64,000 bases of DNA from Candidatus Kapaibacterium sp. GTDB lineage: Bacteria > Bacteroidota > Ignavibacteria > Kapaibacteriales > WFXC01. Positions within the stretch are counted from its first letter, which is position 1; each line of letters opens with the position of its first letter. The stretch is taken from the NCBI GenBank assembly GCA_015490805.1, contig WFXC01000001.1, positions 1 to 64,000 of the forward strand. The letters run 5' to 3'. The notes under the pieces were generated by a model. The model did not search any database. It was given only the letters and a program-made list of their open reading frames with translations, and was not told the origin of the DNA. Of this stretch, positions 8,734 to 18,831 are shown piece by piece. The translations under genes were made by a program, and so were the position numbers.

Positions 8734-9410
8734 CACCTTCTTCTCTTTTTCGCCCCAAGGATTGCTCTACCATGCAGAATATAAACGCATCCTGAAACCT
8801 GTTGATAGCTTCCGCATTAAAGGTATCGAATAGTGGCATCAACTCAGTCCGCAGGAGACGAATACCTAAGAGTGTACGCTTCTGTGAAACATACATTGAA
8901 TCTGTAGAAAGCGGTTTTCCTACGCCTATTCCATATCCGGCTTTAGAAAATCTTTTTGCTATGGATAGTAGCCACAGAATAGATAGTCACGTGCTTCTCT
9001 ACAAAACAGTCGTATACTCGAGTATACGCTTCCCGGTAAGGTCGAGCCCTTAGTTGGACTCTCTCTACTTCTCCTAAAGGAGAAGGATACCATAGTAAAA
9101 TTTCTGGGAGACTCTAAGCGCCATCGAAAAACTTCAGTTGGCACAAATATCTCTTTTTCAACAAGAAGAAAGTCAGGCAAAAAACTTCCCGTAGCAGTTT
9201 CATTTACTTGGTATGTAGCTTACTTCCTCTTCAACAACCATCGATGCTACTCAATGGTATGTGCAAACGCATCCGATAACCAAATGGCATTTTCATCTCC
9301 TTGATGAACCTCACACCCAGTAAACAAGCAAGTAAACATATTTGGAGACTATAAACCCACGCAACCAATTGAACCTTAGCCAAGGAATCCACACTACACC
9401 ACCTTCTCCC
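8734..9410. other. Gene-free stretch with an 18-bp perfect palindrome
   Basis: I see no convincing gene here. The only clear structure is CGTATACTCGAGTATACG at 9011-9028, a perfect palindrome with a 6-base GTATAC stem, like an A+T-rich variant of the TTCA-loop module in the palindrome arrays. A neighbouring sequence (GTACGCTTCTGTGAAACATAC near 8865) may be a decayed relative. This begins the accessory region that reaches to tRNA-Asn. Confidence 0.5.
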
Positions 9411-11540
9411 TCACCTTAGCAATACCATCTTTTTTACCGCATAATACTTACCAGCCCATATAGCACAGTAATACACCCCCGGAACCACCTTCCGTCCGTT
9501 GTCATCGGTTGCATCCCACAACACTCTATGAACTCCTCTACCTCTGTGCCCATTGAACAAGGTTTTTACTTTTCGGCCCAGACCGTCATAAATCACGATT
9601 TCTACATTCTCAGGTGTGGGTATCACGTAGGTAATTACCGTGGCTGATCTGAAAGGATTAGGATAGTTCTGCTTCAAGTAAAAATCTCTTATCTCTACTG
9701 GTATCCTTACACCTCTCTGATTATAAACAGCCACACCACCTGATAAACCTTTGGTTCCAAACCACTTATTACCGTTATTATCGACAGTGACACAAGTAAT
9801 GCAATTACTGGGTAATCCAGAATTAGCCACATCATAAAAAACCCAATTGCTACCGTCAAACTTTGCCACTCCACCACCATCGTTACACAATAAGTCTGAG
9901 TTTGAATCTCCTGTTCCGATCCACACATCATTTCCAGTGTCAATAGCAATGGACGTAACATAATCACTTGGCAATCCGGAATTGGACTTGGTATACACAA
10001 CCCAACTACTACCGTCGAATCTTGCAAGCCCACGGTTCGTCCCGATCCATACATTGCCACGACCATCTATAGCGATGGCAGTGACAAACTCGCTCGGCAA
10101 TTCGGATTTATAAATAACCCAATTGCTACCGTCGAATCTTGCAAGCCCACGGTTCGTCCCGATCCATACATTGCCACGACCATCTATAGCGATAGCAGTG
10201 ACAAACTCACTCGGCAATTCGGATTTATAAATAACCCAATTGCTACCGTCGAATCTTGCAAGCCCACGGTTCGTCCCGATCCATACATTGCCACGATCAT
10301 CTATAGCGATGGCAGTGACAAACTCGCTCGGCAATTCGGATTTATAAATAACCCAATTGCTACCGTCGAACTTCGCTAGCCCACCAAACTCCGCCCCAAT
10401 CCATATATTGTTGTCGCCGTCAACTGCAATGGACGTAACATAATCACCTGGCAATCCGGAATTGGAGCTGGTATACACAACCCAATTGCTACCGTCGAAC
10501 TTCGCTAGCCCACCAAACTCCGCCCCGACCCATACATTGCTCCTACCGTCAACGGCGATAGACGTAATACGGTTAGAGAGCAGGCCAGAATTGGACGTAT
10601 TATAAACGACCCAATCACTACCATCAAATTTCACCAATCCAAACCCTGTCCCAATCCACACTTTACCACTACCATCAACAGCAACAGCGATAATGACATC
10701 GGTTGGCAATTCAGAATTGGACATGTTATACACAACCCACCTGCTACCGTCAAACTTCGCCAACCCACGATCCGTTCCAACCCATACATTGTCACGATCA
10801 TCTATGGCAATGGCAGTGACAAACTCGCTTGGCAATTCAGACCTGTAAACAACCCAATTGCTACCGTCAAACTTCGCTAGCCCACCAAACTGCGCCCCGA
10901 CCCATACATTGCCACCGTTATCAAGCACAATAGCCAAAATAACCAATAGTTCTAACCTATCTACATTATACACAACCCAATTGCTACCGTCAAACTTCGC
11001 TAGTCTACCAAACGTTCCGACCCATATATTGTCGTCGCCGTCAACTGCAATGGATGTAACATAATCACTCGGCAATCCAGAATTGGACCTGGTATACACA
11101 ACCCAATTGCTACCGTCAAACTTCGCTAGCCCATCCCGTGTTCCAACCCATACACTACCACGACCATCTATAGCAATGGCAGTGACAAACTCACTCGGCA
11201 ATTCAGATCTGTAAATAACCCAATTGTTACCGTCGAACTTCGCTAGCCCACGATCCGTCCCAATCCATACACTGCCGCCATCATCAACTGCAATGGACGT
11301 AATCCTGTTAGAAGGCAATCTGGAATTGGCTTTATTATAGAATGTTGCCGTACCTGAAACTTTGTCCAGCTTTACCAAACCACCTGCTGTTCCTACCCAC
11401 AGATCACTCCCATCCTCTGCGATAGCACTAATGACATCCCCATTTGTGTAATTCACCCACTCTGGATCCTCGCAAACCCCACTATAAACGATCAGGGTCA
11501 GAACAATAAAAGCAAGATTGAAATATTTTTGATTTATCAT
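9411..11540 (-). CDS. T9SS-exported Reg_prop-type beta-propeller protein
   Basis: This roughly 709-residue protein has a signal peptide (to about GVCEDPEW). It continues with about 14 blades of the two-component-regulator-propeller pattern (VTSIAVDGxxNVWIGTxxGLAKFDGSNWVVY), each 39 or 42 residues. It closes with a complete T9SS type A domain (LKQNYPNPFRSATVITYVI ... GVYYCAIWAGKYYAVKKMVLLR). No kinase or DNA-binding domain follows, so it is probably a surface or secreted protein. Three consecutive blades are nearly identical at DNA level. The ATG at 11540 is preferred over an upstream GTG (11549) because GGAG and AGGGG precede it. A paralogue lies at 41180-43126. Confidence 0.88.
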   Translation of the reverse strand: MINQKYFNLAFIVLTLIVYSGVCEDPEWVNYTNGDVISAIAEDGSDLWVGTAGGLVKLDKVSGTATFYNKANSRLPSNRITSIAVDDGGSVWIGTDRGLAKFDGNNWVIYRSELPSEFVTAIAIDGRGSVWVGTRDGLAKFDGSNWVVYTRSNSGLPSDYVTSIAVDGDDNIWVGTFGRLAKFDGSNWVVYNVDRLELLVILAIVLDNGGNVWVGAQFGGLAKFDGSNWVVYRSELPSEFVTAIAIDDRDNVWVGTDRGLAKFDGSRWVVYNMSNSELPTDVIIAVAVDGSGKVWIGTGFGLVKFDGSDWVVYNTSNSGLLSNRITSIAVDGRSNVWVGAEFGGLAKFDGSNWVVYTSSNSGLPGDYVTSIAVDGDNNIWIGAEFGGLAKFDGSNWVIYKSELPSEFVTAIAIDDRGNVWIGTNRGLARFDGSNWVIYKSELPSEFVTAIAIDGRGNVWIGTNRGLARFDGSNWVIYKSELPSEFVTAIAIDGRGNVWIGTNRGLARFDGSSWVVYTKSNSGLPSDYVTSIAIDTGNDVWIGTGDSNSDLLCNDGGGVAKFDGSNWVFYDVANSGLPSNCITCVTVDNNGNKWFGTKGLSGGVAVYNQRGVRIPVEIRDFYLKQNYPNPFRSATVITYVIPTPENVEIVIYDGLGRKVKTLFNGHRGRGVHRVLWDATDDNGRKVVPGVYYCAIWAGKYYAVKKMVLLR
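10021..10371 (-). repeat. Three near-identical 117-bp tandem blades
   Basis: Units begin at 10021, 10138 and 10255 (CTTGCAAGCCCACGG in each), an exact 117-bp period equal to 39 codons. The first two differ at only a couple of positions, for example GATGGCAGTG versus GATAGCAGTG. Identity falls away outside this stretch. This points to recent in-frame amplification or gene conversion within the propeller gene. Confidence 0.85.
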
Positions 11541-11668
11541 TTGCTCCACCCCTAAATTAGTTCACCTTACCTTCCACAACTTTTTCGTAGCCTGTGAGTT
11601 TTTATCGACATCTGCAAATGCAAATAGACAAAACTACATAAAATGGTCTACCAAATCCTGTCGCTGAA

Positions 11669-14600
11669 CTATTTTTCTGGTTCGACTGCCATCCCTACTG
11701 CACATTCGATCTGTCCCTCATCAGATTCGATAACGATAAGCCTATTTGCTCCCTGCTGAACGAGTGCTACCCTAACATTCCAATCGGGTATTTCCCAGGC
11801 CTTGCTTTCACTTTCTCTACGCTGAACTTCCACAATTCTGACCTCACCCCGCATATCCAGCTCATCCACATATACCGACACACTTTCGTGTTGCTCAGGA
11901 TGTTCTATACGAAATCGTCCCCGCTGTTGCATCCAGACGATTTTAAGAGGACCAAAAACCCATTCTGTGGGCTCTGATCGTGGGGTACCGATATACACAG
12001 CAGGATATTCCGGGATTTCTTGGTCACCAAGGTCGAACTGTTCACGAATCTGGCGAGCCTCCTCGTACCATCGTTCTCCTTCCACATTTCTCTTTCCACG
12101 GGAGGGTTCCGCGCGACGCCGGTAGTATTCCGCATAGCGCTCCAGATTTTTGGCCAACCGCTCGGCGGCAAATCTTTGTATCTCTTGTGCAGACGCGCTA
12201 CTGAGGAGATCCTCATAGAACTGGAGAGCGTAGACAATCCTACCAGCACGCTCAATGGCGGCTCCCACTACCTCTGCGGGTAACTCATGCAGATCCAGAC
12301 TCCCTTCCTTTCCACCGATAAAGTGTCGATACAGAAACTCCGCAACAAGCGTCTGATAGTTGGTTGGCTCCGACGGGAGATCTTCCGAGATCGCCAATGC
12401 TTCGATACAGGCACGGAAAACAGCCTTTGTTCCTCCAGAAGCCTCCAAAATCTCCTGGACCTTGTCTAACAAATCCTGACGCAGCCTCAGTTCAGAAAAA
12501 TCAGCATTTTCAGCAGCAGCTATGACAGCATACCACTTGCGATTACGCACAAATCCACGAGTCGCAAGAACGCACACTTGCGTTATCAAATTGGTACTCC
12601 CTGCTCGAACCGCTTCATCCAGCACTTCGACAATCTTTTCCCTGTCATTCAATACATACTCCTCCAACGCTTCGACACAGGCGCGAAACACAGCCTTTAT
12701 TCCTCCAGAAGTCTCTAAAATCCCTCGGATCTTGTCTGATAAATCCTGATTCAGTTGCAATGCAGAAAAGTCAGCATTTTCAGCAGCAGCCACGGCAGCG
12801 TGCCAGTCACGAGTACGCACAAACATCCGGGTTGCAAGAATACAGACTCGCGTGATTAAGCGGCTATCTCCCGTTTCGACCGTTTTAATTAGTACTTCGG
12901 TGATCCTTTTCCTGTCAGCAGGCAAATATTCCACCATTTCTACTGCCAGCGGAACCTCGCTCTCCTGAAGTGCTGCATCTACTACAGTAGAGATAATAGG
13001 CACACCGAGCTGCGCAATATTGGAAATGTTCGCCCGGTTCTTGCGCCACTGACGCAGAACTTCTCTATATTCCTTAAGCCTAGCGAACCAAATGATGTTC
13101 TCTGGAAAGGGTGTGATTTGAGCCTTGGCGTGCAAGTATTCCTCTCTCTTGGTAGACTTTACTTCCTCCCATAGTTCCACAGCTTCAGTTAATTCCCCTG
13201 CTCTGTATGCAACCATAGCAAGCTGACCAGGGTCCACGTGTATCCCTATCCTGCGGAAGCGCTTGAACATCTCCCAAAGGGCTATCCACGGAAGTTCGCC
13301 TTTTGCTTCTTGGAGTCTTTCCGCTACCCTTTGAATCACCAGATGCCATACAGCATCTCGACGAATCCGATGCAACCAAGCATCGTCTTCAGCAGCTTCT
13401 ATTAACCTGCTTAGGAACACTTGAGGTAAGGCTGATTTCTGAACCATAAAGTCTGATGCACGGGATTCAAGCCGCGAACTCAGAGCTGGATTCGCCGCTG
13501 TCAAATCGATTACCTGCAGCCACGCTTGTCCCTTCCAATAACAACGAAATGCTTCCTCATACAGACCCAACTCACGATACTTATCCCCTGCCCGGATATA
13601 GTCCCCTTCAAGCTCTCGAGCCATTGCAAGACATCTACCAGCAGCCTCCTCATCTCCTGCGCTCCGGTACGCAAGAGCTGCCTGCCGCAGCAAGTAAGAA
13701 TCGCGCTTTGCCCGCCCTTCGCGTTCGTAATCTTCCCCTTGCCGTCGAGGATCGACCTCCTTTCCACCCCACCATTGCTCAGCACCCGGAACGGGATGTG
13801 CGATGTAACCTCGCCACTTATCCGGACCACCTGCCTTGTCCATTAGCCGATTTACTACTTCTATATCAGTTGCAAACTGCCAGAACTCTCTCAACGCGCG
13901 GTCTGAATCTACGATAACCAGTCGCCCCTTTGCCCGACTTGCTGCTACATAAAGCCTATTGAAAAAATACTCATAAGGAAGTTTCTCCTCCGGTTTCTCC
14001 AAACTAATTTCTCCCTTTAGAAGTTTCACAAAGTCCCTGGGAACTGTCTCACCAAATCGATACAGTACAACTGCTGAAAACTCCAAGCCTTTTGCACGCA
14101 TAGGACTCAGTACATTTCGGTAAACACCCTCCGCTTTCTCCTGAGTAGTCCTGAGAACCTCATCACGATCCACGTAATCATTTTCTTCTCCTGACTCACA
14201 GTTGACTAATTTCACCAAATCCGGCCGCTGACGAAGCCCTTTTTTCGCCACCTCACTATCCACTTCGAACCAAACTGTTTGTATCGGCTCATCAACCCAC
14301 CAGGGTTCTTGGGGACGGATACCTGTAACATCAAGGAGCGCCGCGCGGGCTAATTGAATTAAATTGCAGAATCTCACGATGCCGGGGTTCGAGCGATAAT
14401 TGAAGCTAAGTTCTTTATACGTTATACCAACATGCGCTCTCCGATGGGGATCGAGAACAGCGCGAAATCGTTCGTAAAAATCAGCTTGCACTGCGTCCCA
14501 TCGGAAACCCGTCGGGTTGATCGTCTGTAGGGGATCGCCAGCAAAAACGATAGGAACTCTCTTCAACTCTTCCGGTTGCAGCAAACGCCGTCCAAACAAT

Positions 14601-16228
14601 GAAAATTGAAAAATAACATCCAGCTCAAGAGGCGTAAAGTCTTGAGCCTCATCACAAAATATCGCTGCACAATCAACGTGGCGAGCACAATCTAACTCTA
14701 ACACCCAGGCTGCCAGATCCTGATCATCCCAAAAACCTTTTTCATTACACAGGTTCTTGTACCAACCGCACCACACTTGTTCATAAATTTGCTCATAAGT
14801 TGTGTAGGAAACCGACCGGCGTCGCCGGGGAAGTGCGCTGAATTCCTCTGGAGTTAACTCATCGTCAAGACTAGAGCGAATTCCCTTTATGTAAGACCGA
14901 ATGACATGCCAAGCTATGTCTGGGGATATGCGCCGTGCTTCCAGTCGCCTTGCAAACTCCTTTGCCCACAAGCGTCGGAACTGAGCATAGTCTACATATC
15001 GATCGCCCGGCAACTGCTCCTGCACAGTTGGGGGCAAGAGTGAATAAAGAAAATCGTGAAAAACTTTAAAGGATCGCTCAAGCGCCTCATCGACCTCTGC
15101 CGGACTGGGTGCTCCTTCCAGCAAACGCCTATGATGTGCAGTGAGCAGACTCTTCACGATTTTACGAGCATGTTCCAACAAATCTCGACTGGATGTCATG
15201 TAAAGCAACTGATGGTCTACCCCACGGCGCAGCGCAAATTCCAGATAGTCAGCAGCAAGATATTGCAACATCGTTGACTTGCCACTACCTGCTCGACCAT
15301 TGATAAAAAGCGGATAGCCAAGTTGATCCATAGATCCCATCCGGCGGATCGAATCGAGCAGTTCCGCTTCTTCAGGTGACAACGCAAGGTTGGCCTCTTC
15401 ATCCTTCTGGATCGCAAGCCAGGCTTCCTGATCCAGTACCATCAAGAAGGGATAAGAACGCGCGGCTACTCTGTCAAGCTCAGGCTGCCCATTCCCTATC
15501 CGTTTGAGCCGCCCAAGATGCTGCTCTAATATGGCATCAATGTTATCGGTGCGACGCAATGGTTCAATCAAAAGAAGACGATTGAGATCTCGCCGATATA
15601 GATACACTACCCCAAGGCGATTGTCCTCTCCCCAGAGAACTCGAACATCTGTGTTGCTCTCCGCTATCCAGAGCCTGTCAAGTTCCATTCTCTCAAGTAT
15701 CTGGTGATACAAAACAAGAAATTCCCGATTTTGAGGTGCCCGCATCTTCTTCACCCAGGCTTCCGTCTCCAGTATAATCAAGTCCTCATCCGACTCCTCC
15801 GATGAAAATACCTCATACAACCATGCCCGTTCCGATTCACTTGGTTCGGGTGGCGAAGGTAAAGGAGCGCTCTGGGTCAGGTCATAATGGATCTGTAAAA
15901 GTTGCTCGCTGCTATAAGGCTGGAAACGAGCTACCACAGCCTCAGGATCGTGCTCCCAATTTGCAAGGAAATACTTATACTCTCTGCTACTACGTGGGAA
16001 TACGCGGAGAAAGAGAATCAATTCGTCGCCCCTGACAGGTGCACGGTATCCGATTAGGCGCAAATTTCTCCCCAAATTTCTCTTTAGAAACGTTGGTGGG
16101 AAGAACTCAAATCCTGTAAGATTCTGCGTTTTCTGAACTCGATCTCTGATCTTGGACAAAAGTTCCAACCTGCCGTGCTTTCGAGCATCTGACTTACAGT
16201 CTTCAGTCATAACAACATAAAGAGCCAT
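11669..16228 (-). CDS. Large UvrD-type SF1 helicase with N-terminal RelE-like and C-terminal helical-repeat regions
   Basis: This 1519-residue protein starts at an ATG preceded by GAGGAG. Residues 1-115 are a small alpha/beta domain (MALYVVMTEDCKSDARK ... YRAPVRGDELILFLRVF) reminiscent of RelE-like folds fused to other UvrD proteins. The SF1A core shows Walker A GRAGSGKST (311-319), Walker B DEAQD (526-530), motif III GDPLQTINPTGF (564-575), motif IV FNYRSNPG (about 609-616), motif V MRAKGLEFSAVVL and motif VI RLYVAASRAKGRL (about 765). All are intact, so ATPase/translocase activity is likely. The last 700 residues are TPR-like helices (AALAYRSAGDEEAAGRCLAMARELEGDYIRAGDKYRELGLYEEA) including a 91-residue duplication. 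It stands alone in an accessory region. A role in phage defence is inference. Confidence 0.85.
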   Translation of the reverse strand: MALYVVMTEDCKSDARKHGRLELLSKIRDRVQKTQNLTGFEFFPPTFLKRNLGRNLRLIGYRAPVRGDELILFLRVFPRSSREYKYFLANWEHDPEAVVARFQPYSSEQLLQIHYDLTQSAPLPSPPEPSESERAWLYEVFSSEESDEDLIILETEAWVKKMRAPQNREFLVLYHQILERMELDRLWIAESNTDVRVLWGEDNRLGVVYLYRRDLNRLLLIEPLRRTDNIDAILEQHLGRLKRIGNGQPELDRVAARSYPFLMVLDQEAWLAIQKDEEANLALSPEEAELLDSIRRMGSMDQLGYPLFINGRAGSGKSTMLQYLAADYLEFALRRGVDHQLLYMTSSRDLLEHARKIVKSLLTAHHRRLLEGAPSPAEVDEALERSFKVFHDFLYSLLPPTVQEQLPGDRYVDYAQFRRLWAKEFARRLEARRISPDIAWHVIRSYIKGIRSSLDDELTPEEFSALPRRRRSVSYTTYEQIYEQVWCGWYKNLCNEKGFWDDQDLAAWVLELDCARHVDCAAIFCDEAQDFTPLELDVIFQFSLFGRRLLQPEELKRVPIVFAGDPLQTINPTGFRWDAVQADFYERFRAVLDPHRRAHVGITYKELSFNYRSNPGIVRFCNLIQLARAALLDVTGIRPQEPWWVDEPIQTVWFEVDSEVAKKGLRQRPDLVKLVNCESGEENDYVDRDEVLRTTQEKAEGVYRNVLSPMRAKGLEFSAVVLYRFGETVPRDFVKLLKGEISLEKPEEKLPYEYFFNRLYVAASRAKGRLVIVDSDRALREFWQFATDIEVVNRLMDKAGGPDKWRGYIAHPVPGAEQWWGGKEVDPRRQGEDYEREGRAKRDSYLLRQAALAYRSAGDEEAAGRCLAMARELEGDYIRAGDKYRELGLYEEAFRCYWKGQAWLQVIDLTAANPALSSRLESRASDFMVQKSALPQVFLSRLIEAAEDDAWLHRIRRDAVWHLVIQRVAERLQEAKGELPWIALWEMFKRFRRIGIHVDPGQLAMVAYRAGELTEAVELWEEVKSTKREEYLHAKAQITPFPENIIWFARLKEYREVLRQWRKNRANISNIAQLGVPIISTVVDAALQESEVPLAVEMVEYLPADRKRITEVLIKTVETGDSRLITRVCILATRMFVRTRDWHAAVAAAENADFSALQLNQDLSDKIRGILETSGGIKAVFRACVEALEEYVLNDREKIVEVLDEAVRAGSTNLITQVCVLATRGFVRNRKWYAVIAAAENADFSELRLRQDLLDKVQEILEASGGTKAVFRACIEALAISEDLPSEPTNYQTLVAEFLYRHFIGGKEGSLDLHELPAEVVGAAIERAGRIVYALQFYEDLLSSASAQEIQRFAAERLAKNLERYAEYYRRRAEPSRGKRNVEGERWYEEARQIREQFDLGDQEIPEYPAVYIGTPRSEPTEWVFGPLKIVWMQQRGRFRIEHPEQHESVSVYVDELDMRGEVRIVEVQRRESESKAWEIPDWNVRVALVQQGANRLIVIESDEGQIECAVGMAVEPEK
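12395..12940 (-). repeat. 273-bp internal duplication in the helicase C-terminal region
   Basis: Two tandem copies (about 12395-12667 and 12668-12940) encode 91-residue units containing VLATRxFVRxRxWxAxxAAAENADFSxLxLxQDLxDKxxxILExSGGxKAVFRACxEAL. They are alike at DNA as well as protein level (both contain TCAGCATTTTCAGCAGCAGC). The duplication is therefore relatively young and extends the helical solenoid by one or more repeats. Confidence 0.8.
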
Positions 16229-17304
16229 ATCATCTCCTCTATGTTCAGAATTACATTCCAAAGGGAGCTTAACCGCCTAAACCAGCCGGATAAAACTGAA
16301 ACGTTTTGTTCCCAACTCTGTGTCCTTGTTACTTTGGCACGTAATCCTATGTTGCTCAGCAGGCCCATAGATGGATAAGGAAAAACCTCTTACGAAACCT
16401 GGCATGTTGCTTCCAGACTAACTGATATCAAAGAAATTGTATTCCCAAAAGCTGATGCAGAATTCATGACAGAACCCAAAGTTTTTCCTTGGATATGAGG
16501 AAACGCAAAATCAAGAGCACAATCCCAACTCGTTGCTTGAAGACCTTCCGACCTCACAGGTTCCAACTGACTGTCGTCAGATAAAACGTCTCTATACTTA
16601 TTCCTCCAGATTATCCTCAAACGCCATCAATGTCGACGCTGATCAACCATCGTTCTACCTGAGACACTTGACATACACCACTTCTGGATCACCTTTACCG
16701 AGATGACGAATCCCAGCACATAGTACGTAGCCTAACCTTGCCAGGTATGATTGCGTTGGCAAGTTTGATGAGCCGGTTGATGTGAACCTCTTAGGGACCT
16801 GGCAAATGGACTCCAAATATTGCATTAACATCATCCCTAATTTTCACCTCACGATTGCGAAGCTACTTTGTGGATGCATCCGAATGCTACATTAGAATCA
16901 TCTCCAATCCTTGCGGCCAACGTTCAAGGGAAAGAGAAAGCAGAAAAACAAATCTCTATTCGTAGAATATACACCTCACACAACATCACCAACGATTTGC
17001 TGGCTCAATAGCAAAGCAACAGCCCACTTCCACAGAGCAATCAACAAAACGCAACGTTGCTCATTTCGTTGAACAACGTAGTCAAACTCGCAGATGGCAT
17101 CAACATCATTGGTATGTGGCGAGGCGAATCAGAAGCGTTTTCTTCACGATCCTGAATTATTACTCCTCCTGCCGACCACCTCTCTATCCATCTGCTGACA
17201 GCAAGATCGTGCACAACCGCTGGCGGTACACCAACCCAACTTTTTGTTCTCCTTACACCCACGGGCGCTATCAGTCAGCGTTGTAGAAAGCAGCTACCAC
17301 CACC
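16229..17304. other. Gene-free stretch
   Basis: More than a kilobase upstream of the helicase contains no reading frame with protein-like composition on either strand, no RNA gene that I can fold by eye, and no clear repeat. Short frames here have erratic composition. It may be decayed coding sequence or a regulatory region. Confidence 0.4.
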
Positions 17305-17938
17305 TCACTTCTCAGGATGCGAATGCTCCATCATCGGATGATGTCGGTGATGATGGTATCCTCGCAGTTCGTTGTACTGCTGAATCTGCTGTGGGGTCAG
17401 AAGCTGTGTCATCGCCAGATGATACTTCAGGTGCACAAACCGGAGCTTCCCATACAGCTCTGCACTTTCAGCAACCTTCCTACAGCTCTGCACTTTCAGC
17501 AACCTTCCGCCGCAGAAAAGACTCGGTGATCGTTCGGCGTGCAAATGCACGATCAATCTCCTTTTCAACCTCCAGAAGCTGCTTCCCCAGCGGAATTGCC
17601 TCAGCCCGCATCTTTTCATACAGCTCCCGCGTCTTCCGATACTGCTCCGGCGTGAGTGCCAGCTTCCCCGCCTCATAAAGATCCAGCACATGCCGTGGTC
17701 CCGGATACCCATTCAACTCCGCTGCCTTCGCCATTCCTCCAAACGGCATACCGGACCCCGCCAGCAGCCCCCGCACATCCGCCTCCGATAGCGCCTTTAT
17801 CTCCCGCTCCTCCTGCCCCGCATACGGTGATCGCTCTTCAGCCTGCTGCGCCCGCGCACTACTAACGGTCAGCACCACAACCAGCACCCCCAAAGCACCT
17901 ATCCATCGCCTCGCGGTCAAATACCAATGCCGCTGCAT
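17305..17938 (-). pseudogene. Spy/CpxP-like periplasmic protein split by a 28-bp tandem duplication
   Basis: The N-terminal part has a signal peptide (MQRHWYLTARRWIGALGVLVVVLTVSSARAQQ) and a helical LTPEQYRKTRELYEKMRAEAIPLGKQLLEVEKEIDRAF stretch typical of Spy/CpxP/heavy-metal-sensor proteins. It reads to ...KVAESAEL and stops at TAG (17482-17480). The continuation ...ELYGKLRFVHLKYHLAMTQLLTPQQIQQYNELRGYHHHRHHP lies in another frame, ending at 17305. A perfect 28-bp direct duplication (17453-17480 and 17481-17508) creates the stop; removing one copy joins the two frames precisely. The C-terminus is His-rich, fitting metal binding. A GTG at 17962 is an alternative start. It may be dead or phase-variable. 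Confidence 0.85.
17453..17508. repeat. Perfect 28-bp tandem duplication
   Basis: Two adjacent identical copies begin TACAGCTCTGCACTTTCAGC. A 28-base unit is not a multiple of three, so each gain or loss changes frame in the gene that contains it. The in-frame stop lies at the copy junction. Confidence 0.95.
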
Positions 17939-17962
17939 CAGCCATCTCCATATTTGTTGCAC

Positions 17963-18831
17963 ATTCTTTCCCCGCGTTCTACTCTTGCATTCCTGCTATG
18001 TCGAAAACTCACGATCCCCACTCTGCAAAGCCTCATCTCGACATTCAAAAACAACTCCCTTGCCGAAAGGGTCGCCCTACTTCTCACGCTCTTTGCTATT
18101 TGCTCAGGAAACGACTATCTGTCCCGAATAATGCCAAAGCTACCAAAAGAACTTTTCCATCTTGCAGCATCCCGATATTGTTCAAAGACAGCTACTGCCG
18201 AACAAAGACAAACGTTCCGTATGATCCAAATGCGCATGGGTCACAACAATATAATCCACAAGTGCACCACTTATTGGAAGCTCCGCATTGAGCCTACAGG
18301 CTCATGTGAGTCGTTCCCTACAATTTCCCTCTCTTTCTGGATAAGAATTTCCACAATCAATAAGTCCCTACTTTAAGCATATGAAGCGATCCGGACACCC
18401 GTCCAGCCGCACCATACGAGACCACGGAGACTGCCGGAGGGAGGTACGTCATACTCGCAGGATGACAACACCACTGTTATAGTAACTACACAAACCAATC
18501 TTCGAGCACTAAACAGCATTTCGCAATCTCACATCAGCACCCTCACAATTACAGGAACAAATTTACAAAGGCAACCCGAAAACTCAAAGAAACGGTACCA
18601 TTCGGCTCCGCTTTGCTTTTCTTTCTCATACGTTTATGGAAAGAACATTTGAGGAAGAATTCTTCACAAGCCCTCTGTCCTATTTTCGTTTCTACGGAAG
18701 TTGAGCAATTGCGATACACGAAGTATTGGATCTTTCAAAAACGTCAGCACTATAGAAGTTTGTATCCTTCTTAACAGGAACCAAAGTTGTGAAATTGAAA
18801 GTTCCTTTGTGAGGAACAAGGAGTTGAACCA
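17963..18831. other. Gene-free stretch
   Basis: No convincing gene is present. Around 18400-18460 one frame reads GRYVILAG followed by a stop, vaguely like the end of a T9SS sorting domain, but nothing upstream supports a gene. The last 60 bases hold the leader of the metallophosphatase gene with AAGGAG 8-12 bases before its ATG. Confidence 0.4.

Noticed and set aside
9411-11540. CRISPR-like periodic repeats in the propeller genes
   Set aside because: The 117- and 126-base periods are in-frame protein blades, without constant repeats separated by unique spacers.
18400-18460. Possible end of a T9SS sorting domain (GRYVILAG then stop)
   Set aside because: Only about eight residues match, a frameshift would be needed for the rest, and nothing upstream looks like an exported protein.
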